Source: Bin87 sp965220265 (GTDB lineage: Bacteria; Chloroflexota; Dehalococcoidia; Lucifugimonadales; UBA3495). Taken from it: a stretch of DNA of 64,000 nucleotides. This document shows, one piece after another, positions 1-8,218 of this stretch. The position numbers and the translations under genes were made by a program. The DNA lies in contig CBDCPM010000004.1 in NCBI GenBank assembly GCA_965220265.1, positions 3,968,001-4,032,000 on the forward strand, read 5' to 3'. The notes under the pieces are model-generated. The model saw only the letters and a list, made by a program, of their open reading frames with translations, was not told the origin of the DNA and ran no database searches. Position 1 is the first letter of the stretch, and each line of letters begins with the position of its first letter.

Positions 1-2
1 CC

Positions 3-701
3 ATAATGGTGGTGGACGATGAGCCTCACATCGTTCGCTTCACCGCCATGAACCTGGAAGTTGAAGGCTACAACGTCATCACCGCCGAAAACGGCGTCCA
101 AGCCCTCGAGAAGTTGGACAATGACGAGCCCGTGGACCTCGTCGTGCTCGACGTTATGATGCCCAATATGGACGGATTCGAAACCCTTCGCCGGATCCGG
201 TTGGGTTCCTCGGTGCCCGTCATTTTCGTGACTGTCCGGGGAGACGAAGCCGACCGGGTAGCCGGTTTGGACCTGGGAGCCGACGACTACATAACCAAGC
301 CATTCAGCCCAAGGGAACTCGCGTCACGGATCCGGGCCCTGTTCCGCCGTATCGAGGCAACCGAACCGCCCCGCCTGCAGCAGGTCATCGTCGACGATTG
401 GCTCACCATCGACTTCGACCAGAGCCGCGTTCTGGCAGGCGGTAAGGAGATGCACCTCCGCCCGACCGAATATCGGCTGCTTTACCAGATGGTCAGCAAC
501 CCGGGACAACTCCTTACCCACGACACGATCCTGGAACGGGTTTGGGGTCCTGAGTATCGCGGCGAACACCAGTATGTGCGAACTTACGTCACATACCTCA
601 GGCAAAAACTGGAACGCGACCCTCGCAACCCCGAATACATTCTCAGCGAGCGCGGTTTGGGCTACCGTTTCCGCGATCTCGATCGTCCTCGTGGTGAGTA
701 G
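3..701 (+). CDS. OmpR/PhoB-family response regulator, 5' end outside window
   Basis: DNA-binding output half of a two-component system. The N-terminal receiver domain shows the acidic pair in VVDDE, the phospho-acceptor Asp in VVLDVMMP (about residue 49 from the first ATG at position 6) and the conserved Lys in the ITKPF motif. The C-terminal winged-helix Trans_reg_C domain (about residues 130-225) ends in the typical GLGYRF. The reading frame is open to the first base and the ATG at 6 falls inside the first beta strand (normally ILVVDDE), so the true start lies upstream of the window. No histidine kinase follows, so the partner may lie upstream. The family is certain; the regulon cannot be inferred. 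Confidence 0.93.
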   Translation: MMVVDDEPHIVRFTAMNLEVEGYNVITAENGVQALEKLDNDEPVDLVVLDVMMPNMDGFETLRRIRLGSSVPVIFVTVRGDEADRVAGLDLGADDYITKPFSPRELASRIRALFRRIEATEPPRLQQVIVDDWLTIDFDQSRVLAGGKEMHLRPTEYRLLYQMVSNPGQLLTHDTILERVWGPEYRGEHQYVRTYVTYLRQKLERDPRNPEYILSERGLGYRFRDLDRPRGE

Positions 702-789
702 GTATGTTGCAATACCTTCCGAGGCTTAACATGGAGGCTGGGCATGAGCCGAAGGTGCCCGCAGGGTTCGATGATTAGGAGGGAGGAAA

Positions 790-1341
790 GTGGTCCTTTG
801 GCTTTTTGACCGTTTTGCGAAACTTTCGCTGGGTCATTACCTGATGATAGTGGTCACCATTGTGGTGCCTGTGGTTTTCCCTACAGTCATTGGGTATTTT
901 TTAATCGAGCGATTGTTGGTTAGGGTGGTCATCGATATTGTCGTGATCTTGATATGGTCCATTTTTGTCGTGGTCGTCGTTTCCAAACTTGTCGAGCGTG
1001 AAGATCGGGAGGTGAGCCAGTTAGTTGAGCGGAAAGTGAGTGAGGTAAGGGGACAACTGAATCGTCTGAATCGTGAGCACCGGGGTGCGACGGCAGATGT
1101 ACGATCACAGTTGGAGGACTTGGAAGAACGGCTTCGTTCGTCTCTGGAAAGTATGGGAGTTGAACTCAGGCCGAAAACCGCATATATTCGTGCGCAGGCT
1201 ATGTCGGGGGTCCCCAAGGTGTCGGCCAGCTTGAGGATGACAGGGGGTAGCAGACTTGCCCGGATACGCAGATGGTTTCGTCGTTCGCGAAGCTTGGTGT
1301 GGGAAAAAGTGTGGGGCAGTCGTTCCGACGGGTCTGGTTAG
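790..1341 (+). CDS. Two-TM membrane protein with coiled-coil tail, unknown function
   Basis: 183 residues starting at GTG, preceded by a strong AGGAGGGAGG Shine-Dalgarno. Two hydrophobic segments (about residues 15-38 and 42-66, rich in Val/Ile) are followed by a charged, heptad-like Glu/Arg/Leu-rich stretch (about 68-120) that should form a coiled coil, and then a basic tail. No family is recognised. It follows the response regulator on the same strand by 88 bases and could be co-transcribed with it, but nothing in the sequence ties it to signalling. Likely topology: an N-terminal hairpin in the membrane with the coiled coil in the cytoplasm. Confidence 0.7.
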   Translation: MVLWLFDRFAKLSLGHYLMIVVTIVVPVVFPTVIGYFLIERLLVRVVIDIVVILIWSIFVVVVVSKLVEREDREVSQLVERKVSEVRGQLNRLNREHRGATADVRSQLEDLEERLRSSLESMGVELRPKTAYIRAQAMSGVPKVSASLRMTGGSRLARIRRWFRRSRSLVWEKVWGSRSDGSG

Positions 1342-1435
1342 TGGGGTGATCGCACGGTGCCCTCCAGAGTTATTGACCGATGTTCACGTGCCTCGCAAAC
1401 TCAGGCCGCATGATGCGTCCCTCTATCCAAAAGTA

Positions 1436-1951
1436 TCACTCGCCGGCGTTCCGGGCCATCGCGATTTCCCTGGCGGTCTCGTCCGGAGCCACGTCCGTCA
1501 GCGTAATGCTGTCCACCCACTTCACGCTGGCGTAGCACGCCTGGCCGACGCTGACCAACCGACACGGGCCGCCATGCTCTTCCGGCAAGTCTGCGCCGTT
1601 GAGCCTGGTCGCCAGCAGCACGCCCGAAGGATCATCCAGCGCCACGCCCACGTTGAAATCCATCGCGGCAATCGCCGCGAACCGGGCGCCCGGCAAAAGT
1701 TTCACGATATCGAGCAATACCGCCAGGGGAACCCCTTCCCACTCCTGCCCCGGCGCCGACCAACCCTCCACGCACCGAAAGTCATCGACTATGGTTTGCC
1801 GCGTCAACTCCAACAACTCCACCGCGGTGAACACGGTGGGCCGCTCTACCAGTCCCTCCACCCGCAGGCCCGGCCAGACCGCCGGACGCCCGTGGTGGTT
1901 ATCGAAAACGGGCAGGGCATCAAAGACGGAGGCGTGTTCGGGTTGCGTCAT
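1436..1951 (-). CDS. Molybdopterin-dependent oxidoreductase domain protein (sulfite-oxidase/YedY fold)
   Basis: 171 residues matching the oxidoreductase molybdopterin-binding domain. The Moco-ligating Cys is visible in FRCVEGWS (about residue 58-65), followed by the EWEGVPL segment typical of the family. The protein is short (no dimerisation domain and no Tat signal), so it is a minimal cytoplasmic-looking form or is exported by an unseen route. It lies 15 bases downstream of a CopD-like membrane protein on the same strand. This suggests a membrane-redox pair in which the integral protein provides the anchor or electron path. The substrate is not predictable from sequence. Confidence 0.82.
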   Translation of the reverse strand: MTQPEHASVFDALPVFDNHHGRPAVWPGLRVEGLVERPTVFTAVELLELTRQTIVDDFRCVEGWSAPGQEWEGVPLAVLLDIVKLLPGARFAAIAAMDFNVGVALDDPSGVLLATRLNGADLPEEHGGPCRLVSVGQACYASVKWVDSITLTDVAPDETAREIAMARNAGE

Positions 1952-1966
1952 GATCGAACCTCGCTG

Positions 1967-2488
1967 CTAAACGGGCACTCCGCGCGTCATCGTTACGGCA
2001 ACGGCAACTATCAGGATTGTCAGCAGCACGTTGATCCGGGCGATCCATACCACTGTCTTCCTTAGCAATGGCAGGTACCCAGGCGCCTCAGCCCCCGCCT
2101 GCATCGCCTCTATCAGTCGGTTGGTGTACGGCCCGATGATGAAATCGTGCATCGCGCTCAGCCAAATCACCACCGCTACCAGCGCGACTTTCACCTGTAG
2201 AGTCGCCGCGAAATGACCGCCTAAACTGAAAAAGTCTGCGAATCCGATCCCGTAGCGGGTGGGCAGGATGTACAGTCCGGTCGCCACCAGCAACACGATA
2301 CACACCCAGGAAATCACCCGAAACCGCCTCGCCATGTTGCCCAACATGTCGACCGGAAGTACTGGCGGTTGGCCGGGCGCCGGCGCGTAGCGCCGCATCA
2401 CCGGGATCAGCACCAACGCCAGGAACAAGCTGCCGCCGATCCAAATAATCGCCGAAGCCAAGTGGATGAACACTGCTGCTTGGTACAT
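1967..2488 (-). CDS. CopD-like integral membrane protein
   Basis: About 173 residues from the ATG at 2488 (protein start MYQAAVFIHLASAIIWIGG). The frame is open further upstream to 2560, but that extension is hydrophilic and unlike the family. Four hydrophobic segments are visible: about 5-30 with the conserved HLASAIIWIGG, 60-80, 95-118 and 145-170. The pattern of His in TM1 and an IWIGG motif fits the CopD/copper-resistance D superfamily of quinol- or haem-linked membrane proteins. It precedes the molybdopterin oxidoreductase in the same transcript, so an electron-transfer role is a reasonable inference; copper transport is not demonstrated. The Shine-Dalgarno is weak, so the start is uncertain. 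Confidence 0.7.
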   Translation of the reverse strand: MYQAAVFIHLASAIIWIGGSLFLALVLIPVMRRYAPAPGQPPVLPVDMLGNMARRFRVISWVCIVLLVATGLYILPTRYGIGFADFFSLGGHFAATLQVKVALVAVVIWLSAMHDFIIGPYTNRLIEAMQAGAEAPGYLPLLRKTVVWIARINVLLTILIVAVAVTMTRGVPV

Positions 2489-2664
2489 ATCCCGTAGTTG
2501 CCTGGGGCAATGACTTCGCGCCCCGGGACCACCCTTCGCTACCAGCATACACCCATCCATTTGAGGTTGAACGCTCGGCGTCCGGCGGTTATGCTGTGAC
2601 CGAACCCGACTGCCATTGGGACAGTCTCAGCCCATTTGCTCGTGGCTTCCCCGGAGATGAGGAA

Positions 2665-3423
2665 TTGCGATTGGAAGGCAAGGTTGCCATCGTCAGCGGC
2701 GGTGCCCACGGCATGGGTGCCGTGGAATCCCGACTGTTCGCACGCGAAGGCGCAAAGGTAGTCGTCGCTGACATCCGCGACGATGACGGTCGCCAGGTGG
2801 AAGCGGAAATCAACGAGGCGGGTGGCGAGAGCGTCTACATCCGCACCGATGTCACCAGCGAGGACGCTTGGACAAACGTTGTCGCGCAGACCGTATCCCG
2901 CTTCGGGCGCCTGGACATCCTCGTGAACAACGCCGGCATCAGTAGCCGTGCCGTCCCCGACGACGACAGCCTCGAAGCTTGGTCCCGCATCATGGACATC
3001 AACTCCACTGGCGTGTTTCTGGGTACGAAGCACGCCGTGGCGCAAATGAGACAGAATGGTGGTGGGTCCATCGTCAACATCTCGTCAATCGCCGGTCTGG
3101 TGGGCATGACCAGCGGCCATCCGGCCTACAACGCATCCAAGGGCGCCGTCCGCATTTTCACCAAGGCCATGGCAGTTCGCTACGGTACCGAGAACATCCG
3201 AGTCAACTCCGTCCATCCTGGCTACATGCCACCCATGATGGGCAACATCCCCACCGAGAACGTGCGGGACGGTCGACGCTCCATGATCGAAGATCAGGTT
3301 CCCTTGGGCCGTGAAGGACGCCAGGAAGAGGTCGCCAACGCCGTGCTGTTTCTGGCCAGTGACGATGCGTCCTACATCACGGGCGCGGAGTTGGTCGTCG
3401 ACGGTGGATTCACGGCCCGTTGA
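2665..3423 (+). CDS. Short-chain dehydrogenase/reductase
   Basis: NAD(P)-dependent classical SDR of about 252 residues. The Rossmann glycine motif is GGAHGMG (residues 12-18), the NNAG motif is present, and the catalytic residues are Ser about 141, Tyr155 and Lys159 (YNASK). The acidic residue in VVADIRDD after beta2 favours NAD(H). The C-terminal VVDGGFTAR is typical. I place the start at TTG 2665 because it gives the family-standard MRLEGKVAIVSGG start and has GGAG 8 bases upstream. The longer GTG start at 2596 would add 23 atypical residues. Substrate unknown; hydroxysteroid- or sugar-dehydrogenase-like. Divergent from the CopD-like gene. Confidence 0.9.
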   Translation: MRLEGKVAIVSGGAHGMGAVESRLFAREGAKVVVADIRDDDGRQVEAEINEAGGESVYIRTDVTSEDAWTNVVAQTVSRFGRLDILVNNAGISSRAVPDDDSLEAWSRIMDINSTGVFLGTKHAVAQMRQNGGGSIVNISSIAGLVGMTSGHPAYNASKGAVRIFTKAMAVRYGTENIRVNSVHPGYMPPMMGNIPTENVRDGRRSMIEDQVPLGREGRQEEVANAVLFLASDDASYITGAELVVDGGFTAR

Positions 3424-3553
3424 TCCAGCCACACCGCCACGCTCAAAGAACTCGGGCTTGGGCATTGGGCCTCCGCAAAACCCACCCAGGTATGCGTGGC
3501 CCGGACCTGTACGAATCGTCGGTCTGCCGTAACGGCCGGCAGAGAAGGAGGGG

Positions 3554-3832
3554 ATGATTTTGCCCATTACCGATGTAACCATCGTCCGTCGCTGCGCCGA
3601 CTGTTCCACGGAATTCGGCGCCATGACGGTCAAAAAAGACAACATGCGGCTCATGACCAGCGAACTGACATGGTGCGATAACTGCGGCGCGGAAACCCGC
3701 GAAATCCGCGACATCGCGGAACGCGCAGCAACGGTCACGGCTGAACAGGCCAGCTATCCCGGCAATCCTCCGGTGGCGGACGTGTCCTCGGCCGAATTCC
3801 GCCGCCGTCGCAGCGCAGGTATCCGGACATAG
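3554..3832 (+). CDS. Small zinc-ribbon protein
   Basis: 92 residues, ATG start with a GAAGGAGGGG Shine-Dalgarno. Two CxxC pairs (CADC at 14-17 and CDNC at 41-44) are spaced as in a zinc ribbon. The C-terminal half is polar and probably disordered. No named family is recognised. It lies between an SDR and a SirB1-like gene on the same strand, 25 bases upstream of the latter, so it is probably co-transcribed. A role as a metal-stabilised adaptor is only an inference from the fold. Confidence 0.65.
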   Translation: MILPITDVTIVRRCADCSTEFGAMTVKKDNMRLMTSELTWCDNCGAETREIRDIAERAATVTAEQASYPGNPPVADVSSAEFRRRRSAGIRT

Positions 3833-3856
3833 CTCCGGCTATTGAGGGAGCACTTT

Positions 3857-4696
3857 ATGTTTGCGGCAGACGCGATCCTCGAATTGCAAAAATTGGTTGC
3901 TTCGGATTCGGCCGACACCGTGGGAGGGGATTTTGACCTGGCCACCGGGGCCCTCCTCGTGGCATCCACCGGCGACCCCAACGTCGACATCGATGGTTCC
4001 CTCGAAAACCTGGACCGAATGGCCGACGCCGCGCAGTCGCGGACGCCTCCTGAAGCCGGACCACTCGAGGAGCTCAACGCCATAACCGATCTGCTTTTCG
4101 GCGTAATCGGCTTCGCCGGTAACCGGGACGACTACTACGACCCAAACAATTCCTACCTGAATCAGGTGGTGCAGCGGCGTCTCGGCATCCCAATTACCCT
4201 TTCGTTGCTGTGTATTGAGGTTGGAAGGCGTGCGGGAGTCCCGATATTTGGCATCGGTATGCCGGGTCACTTCCTCGTCCGCCACCGTGACGAAGAAAAC
4301 TATTTCGTGGACGCCTTCAATGGCGGGTTGCTCATGAATCGGGACGAGTGCGGCGCGGTGATGCGGCAGGCTGCCGGCGATTCCACGCGCTTGGAGGAGC
4401 ACCACCTGAACCCAGTGACCCCCAGGGAAATCCTCGCCCGCGTCCTCCGCAACCTGAAAGCTATATATTGGGACCGCGAGGAATTCGATCGCTGCATAAC
4501 CACCATCGGCGGGTTGATGGCAGTGTTGCCCGACCGGCCTGAGGAACAGCGCGACCGCGGTGTCGTACACCTCAAGGCCGGCAATCATGAACAATCCGCG
4601 GACGATTTCGCCGCGTATATAGAAGCAGCACCCAATGCCAACGACATCGAGACCGTCAGGAATGCCCTGTACAGATTGAGGGGTACGCTGTCCTGA
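3857..4696 (+). CDS. SirB1-like transglutaminase-fold protein with TPR tail
   Basis: 279 residues. The central region carries the SirB1/Transglut_core2 signature: YDPNNSYLNQVVQRRLGIPITLS, then VGRRAGVPIFGIGMPGHFLVR and the FVDAFNGG segment. The C-terminal 90 residues look like TPR helices (LKAIYWDREEFDRC, RDRGVVHLKAGNHEQSADDF). The start is ATG 3857 with GAGGGAG six bases upstream; an in-frame TTG at 3842 is less likely. In other bacteria this family is often near translation or prfA/prmC genes, but here it stands between a zinc ribbon and a DM13 protein. Biochemical function is unknown. Confidence 0.8.
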   Translation: MFAADAILELQKLVASDSADTVGGDFDLATGALLVASTGDPNVDIDGSLENLDRMADAAQSRTPPEAGPLEELNAITDLLFGVIGFAGNRDDYYDPNNSYLNQVVQRRLGIPITLSLLCIEVGRRAGVPIFGIGMPGHFLVRHRDEENYFVDAFNGGLLMNRDECGAVMRQAAGDSTRLEEHHLNPVTPREILARVLRNLKAIYWDREEFDRCITTIGGLMAVLPDRPEEQRDRGVVHLKAGNHEQSADDFAAYIEAAPNANDIETVRNALYRLRGTLS

Positions 4697-4732
4697 TCCC
4701 ACATAACCTATCCCAACGAGTGGAGCGCGATA

Positions 4733-5347
4733 ATGCTTCGATACTTACTGGTCGGAATCGGCATATTGATTTTGATCCCTCTGGCGTGGCTGGCTTGGTG
4801 GCTGCTTAGCCCATTGGTCATCACTACGGAAGTACACGAGGATTTTCCACTGGCCACCCGGGCAGCTGTTCCCGCCAACATGACCATGGCGGAAGTCGAG
4901 GACGCCATGGCCGCGGCCGCCAACTTGAAGCGTCCGGCCGACGAGGTCATGCCCGATGCGGCAAGCACATCCGGATCGCAGACCCAGCCGCAACCCGGTT
5001 TGACTGGACAGTTCCGCGACGCCGATTCTTTCCACAAAGGCTCCGGTACGGCCACGGTCTATGATCTGGGCGCGGATGGCGGACACATCCTCAGGTTGGA
5101 GGATTTCAGCGTTACCAACGGACCGGACCTGCGGGTTCTGCTGGTCAACGCCCCGAACCCGGAGAGCCATTCCGACTTGGACGACGCGGGTTACGTCGAA
5201 TTGGGTAGGCTGAAAGGCAACGTCGGCTCCCAAAACTATGACATCCCGTCAAGCGTGTCATTGGCCGATGTCCGGAGCGTGGTCATATACTGCAACCCGT
5301 TCCGAGTGGTGTTTAGCGTCGCTACGCTCGAAACCCCAGCGGGATAA
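4733..5347 (+). CDS. Membrane-anchored DM13-domain protein
   Basis: 204 residues. One N-terminal transmembrane anchor (about residues 4-24, basic residue before it) is followed by a linker. The DM13 domain occupies about residues 90-200: the GQFRDADSFHKGSGTA start, HILRLEDFSVTNGPDLRVLL, LGRLKGNVGSQNYDIP, and the conserved Cys in VVIYCNPF. DM13 domains are proposed electron-transfer or redox modules centred on that Cys. The protein should face the outside of the membrane. It sits 36 bases after the SirB1-like gene on the same strand. Confidence 0.85.
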   Translation: MLRYLLVGIGILILIPLAWLAWWLLSPLVITTEVHEDFPLATRAAVPANMTMAEVEDAMAAAANLKRPADEVMPDAASTSGSQTQPQPGLTGQFRDADSFHKGSGTATVYDLGADGGHILRLEDFSVTNGPDLRVLLVNAPNPESHSDLDDAGYVELGRLKGNVGSQNYDIPSSVSLADVRSVVIYCNPFRVVFSVATLETPAG

Positions 5348-5368
5348 TCAACCAGTGAGGGCCGGATC

Positions 5369-7210
5369 ATGGCCTACCTGCCGATAGAAGAATACGGGAT
5401 CGTCGGCAACATGCGGACCTGTGCCCTCATCGGGGGCAACGGGTCCGTCGACTGGTTCTGTTGCCCTGACTTCGATTCGCCCAGCGTATTCGGCGCGATC
5501 CTGGACGACAAGAAAGGTGGTTACTTCAAGATAGCACCCCTTCTCGACGCCCCACCCGTGCAGCGCCAAGTCTACTGGCCCGACACCAACGTGCTGATCA
5601 CCAGGTTCCTCGCGGAAAACGGTGTCGCCGAGGTCATCGACTTCATGCCTGTGGCATCGCCCGAGCGCCCGCATCACCATACCGAATTGATCCGGCGCGT
5701 CAATTGCGTCCGTGGCGTGGTTCCGTTCTTCCTGGAATGCTATCCCGCGTTCAATTACGCTCTGGACAAACACCGGGTCCAACTGAACGAAAACGGAGCG
5801 GCGTTCATTTCTGATAACTTGGGCTTGCAGCTGTCGACCGATATCCTGCTGGAACAACACGAGGGCGGTGTCCTTGGTGCGTTTGTCCTCAACGAGGGGC
5901 AATCATCCACCTTCTCCATCGGCGTCATGGGCGATGACATGGTCGACTATCATCCGCCTTCGGAGCGGGAAAGTGCCGCCTTGTTCGAAGAAACCGTCTC
6001 CTACTGGCGGAACTGGATATCCCAGTGCACGTACAAAGGCCGGTGGCGGGAGATGGTGGAGCGGTCAGCCCTCGTCCTCAAGCTGCTCACCTACGAGCCA
6101 ACCGGCGCCATCATCGCCGCGCCAACCTGCAGCCTCCCTGAAGAATTGGGAGGCGTGCGCAACTGGGACTACCGTTACACTTGGATCCGCGACGCCGCCT
6201 TCACCTTGTACGCGTTGCTCCGCATCGGTTTCACCAATGAGGCCAGTCAGTTCATGCACTGGTTGGAAGCCCAGATCGATCCTTTCGACGGTGACTGGAG
6301 CAACATCCAGATCCTGTACGGCATCGACGGTCGCCGCAGTCTCGACGAGGTGACCCTCGACCACCTGGACGGTTATCGCGGCTCAAAGCCTGTCCGCATC
6401 GGAAACGGCGCCTACGACCAGCTCCAGCTCGATATCTACGGCGAGCTCATGGACTCCGTCTACCTGTTCAACCGGTATGGCGAACCCATATCCTACGACT
6501 TCTGGACCAAGCTCCGCCAGATGACCAACTGGGTCTGCGACAATTGGCGACTGGCCGACGAGGGTATCTGGGAAACCCGAGGTGGGCGACAGCAGTTCGT
6601 CTATAGCAAGCTCATGTGTTGGGTCATGCTGGACCGAGCGCTCAAACTGTCCGAGTTGCGCTCTTTCCCCTCGGAGCGGCAACACTGGATTGCTACGCGC
6701 GACGAAATCTACGAAGAGATCCAGAGTCGTGGTTGGAGCGAAAAACGACAGGCTTTCGTCCAGCATTACGGCAGCGAATCACTGGACGCGTCCAACCTGA
6801 TCATGCCGCTGGTCTTCTTCATGTCTCCGACCGACCCCCGGATGTTGAGCACCATCGACGCCATCAATCGCAGCCCGCAGCAGGGTGGTCTCGTGTCGGA
6901 CAGCCTCGTCTATCGTTACAACCACGAGCAGTTCACCGACGGCCTGACCGGGCATGAGGGCACGTTCAACATGTGCACCTTTTGGCTTGTGGAGGCCTTG
7001 ACCCGCGCCGGCTGGGGTGATTCCCGCCGTCTCGACCAGGCCCGCCTCATGTTCGAGAAGATGCTGGGTTACGCCAACCACCTGGGCTTGTACGCCGAGG
7101 AGACCGGCCCCCGCGGCGAGGGGCTCGGCAATTTCCCCCAGGCTTTCACGCACCTCGCCCTGATCAGCTGCGCGTTCAACCTCGACCGTGCGCTGTCGGG
7201 CATCCGCTGA
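5369..7210 (+). CDS. Glycoside hydrolase family 15 (glucoamylase/trehalase type)
   Basis: 613 residues, full length for cytoplasmic bacterial GH15 enzymes. The N-terminal beta-sandwich begins with IEEYGIVGNMRTCALIGGNGSVDWFC-type sequence, and the (alpha/alpha)6 barrel follows from about residue 230 (GVRNWDYRYTWIRDAAFTLYAL). Candidate catalytic acids are the Glu in DEGIWETRGG (about 402) and the Glu in GHEGTFNMCTFWLVEAL (about 528). There is no signal peptide. The family hydrolyses alpha-glucosidic bonds in maltodextrins or trehalose. It starts 21 bases after the DM13 gene and is followed closely by a lactonase, suggesting a sugar-metabolism unit. Trehalase versus glucoamylase cannot be decided. 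Confidence 0.92.
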   Translation: MAYLPIEEYGIVGNMRTCALIGGNGSVDWFCCPDFDSPSVFGAILDDKKGGYFKIAPLLDAPPVQRQVYWPDTNVLITRFLAENGVAEVIDFMPVASPERPHHHTELIRRVNCVRGVVPFFLECYPAFNYALDKHRVQLNENGAAFISDNLGLQLSTDILLEQHEGGVLGAFVLNEGQSSTFSIGVMGDDMVDYHPPSERESAALFEETVSYWRNWISQCTYKGRWREMVERSALVLKLLTYEPTGAIIAAPTCSLPEELGGVRNWDYRYTWIRDAAFTLYALLRIGFTNEASQFMHWLEAQIDPFDGDWSNIQILYGIDGRRSLDEVTLDHLDGYRGSKPVRIGNGAYDQLQLDIYGELMDSVYLFNRYGEPISYDFWTKLRQMTNWVCDNWRLADEGIWETRGGRQQFVYSKLMCWVMLDRALKLSELRSFPSERQHWIATRDEIYEEIQSRGWSEKRQAFVQHYGSESLDASNLIMPLVFFMSPTDPRMLSTIDAINRSPQQGGLVSDSLVYRYNHEQFTDGLTGHEGTFNMCTFWLVEALTRAGWGDSRRLDQARLMFEKMLGYANHLGLYAEETGPRGEGLGNFPQAFTHLALISCAFNLDRALSGIR

Positions 7211-7229
7211 TCAACAAGGAGCGACAGTA

Positions 7230-8147
7230 ATGCCCATCGAACAGGTGACGCCCGGTTTGGAACGTATCCTGGATCTCGATCAGGAAGTCGAATGGCTCGC
7301 CAGCGGTTTGGGCGGCGACGGTTCCGCCCTCGGCGTGCCGTGGTGGCCGGCCGAAGGCCCGGTCTGGTTCCAGGAGGGTGGTTATCTCCTGTTCAGCGAC
7401 ATCGGTGGGAACCGTCGCATGCGTTATAACGACGCCGACGGTCTGTCCGAATTCCAGGCGGGTACCAACGAGGCCAACGGCCTGACCCGGGATCCCCAAA
7501 GCCGCCTCCTTGCCTGCGAGCACGATGCCCGCCGCGTCACCCGCCAGGAAGCCGACGGTAGCATCACCGTCGTCGCCGACAGCTACCAGGGCAAGCGGCT
7601 CAACCGTCCCAACGACTTGGTGGTGAAGTCCGACGGCGCCATATACTTCACTGATCCGTACCGCGATACTTACCCGGGCATAGAACTGGGTTTCGCCGGC
7701 GTGTACCGGGTTTCGCCTGACTTGAGCGACATCACGTTGCTGATCGATGACTACGTTGGACCCAACGGCCTTTGCTTCTCGCCGGGCGAGAGCATCTTGT
7801 ACGTTAACGATTCCCGCGTCGGTCTGATCAAAGCTTGGGATGTTCGTCCCGACGGTGGGATCGAAAACGGCCGCCTGCTGTGCGTGCTTGCCGATGAACG
7901 GCCCGGCGTGCCCGACGGCATGAAGTGCGACCTCGAAGGCAACATCTACGTGACCGGGCCCGGTGGCGTCTGGATTGTCGCTCCCGATGGCCGGCATCTC
8001 GGCACCATCGCCTTGGGCGGCGGCAAGCGCGCCACCAACGTCGGCTTCGGCGGTGGCGACTGGAAGACCCTTTACATCACTACCTTCGAAGAGCTTTGCC
8101 GCGTCCGCGTGAACATCCCGGGCGTTCCGGTGCCCCGTATCATCTGA
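7230..8147 (+). CDS. SMP-30/gluconolactonase family protein
   Basis: 305 residues from ATG 7230, chosen because AAGGAGCGAC precedes it; an upstream in-frame ATG at 7188 lies inside the GH15 gene. It is a six-bladed beta-propeller of the SMP-30 family, showing WWPAEGPVWFQEGGYLLFSD (first metal-ligand Glu), NRPNDLVVKSDGAIYFTDP and the GVPDGMKCD metal-ligand segment. The family hydrolyses sugar lactones such as gluconolactone using one divalent cation. It is 19 bases downstream of the GH15 hydrolase. Together with the convergent GMC dehydrogenase, the context suggests oxidation of released sugars to lactones and their opening, but that is inference. Confidence 0.88.
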   Translation: MPIEQVTPGLERILDLDQEVEWLASGLGGDGSALGVPWWPAEGPVWFQEGGYLLFSDIGGNRRMRYNDADGLSEFQAGTNEANGLTRDPQSRLLACEHDARRVTRQEADGSITVVADSYQGKRLNRPNDLVVKSDGAIYFTDPYRDTYPGIELGFAGVYRVSPDLSDITLLIDDYVGPNGLCFSPGESILYVNDSRVGLIKAWDVRPDGGIENGRLLCVLADERPGVPDGMKCDLEGNIYVTGPGGVWIVAPDGRHLGTIALGGGKRATNVGFGGGDWKTLYITTFEELCRVRVNIPGVPVPRII

Positions 8148-8170
8148 CCGGCAGGGCAACCAAAGCAGAA

Positions 8171-8192
8171 GGGCGGGTTTTCGGACCCGCCC
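8171..8192. terminator. Bidirectional hairpin terminator between SMP-30 and GMC genes
   Basis: GGGCGGG and CCCGCCC arms (7 bp) around an 8-base TTTTCGGA loop in the 71-base gap between two convergent genes. No strong T-run follows on either side, so efficiency is uncertain. Confidence 0.6.
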
Positions 8193-8218
8193 TTCACCGC
8201 CAATGCGCAGGTTGCCAA

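Noticed and set aside
1256..2065. A 269-codon plus-strand frame over the molybdopterin gene
   Set aside because: His/Arg/Pro-rich composition without domain signs; the minus-strand gene has the Moco Cys motif.
2489..2560. Longer N-terminus of the CopD-like protein
   Set aside because: The added residues are polar and break the family pattern of a start just before TM1.
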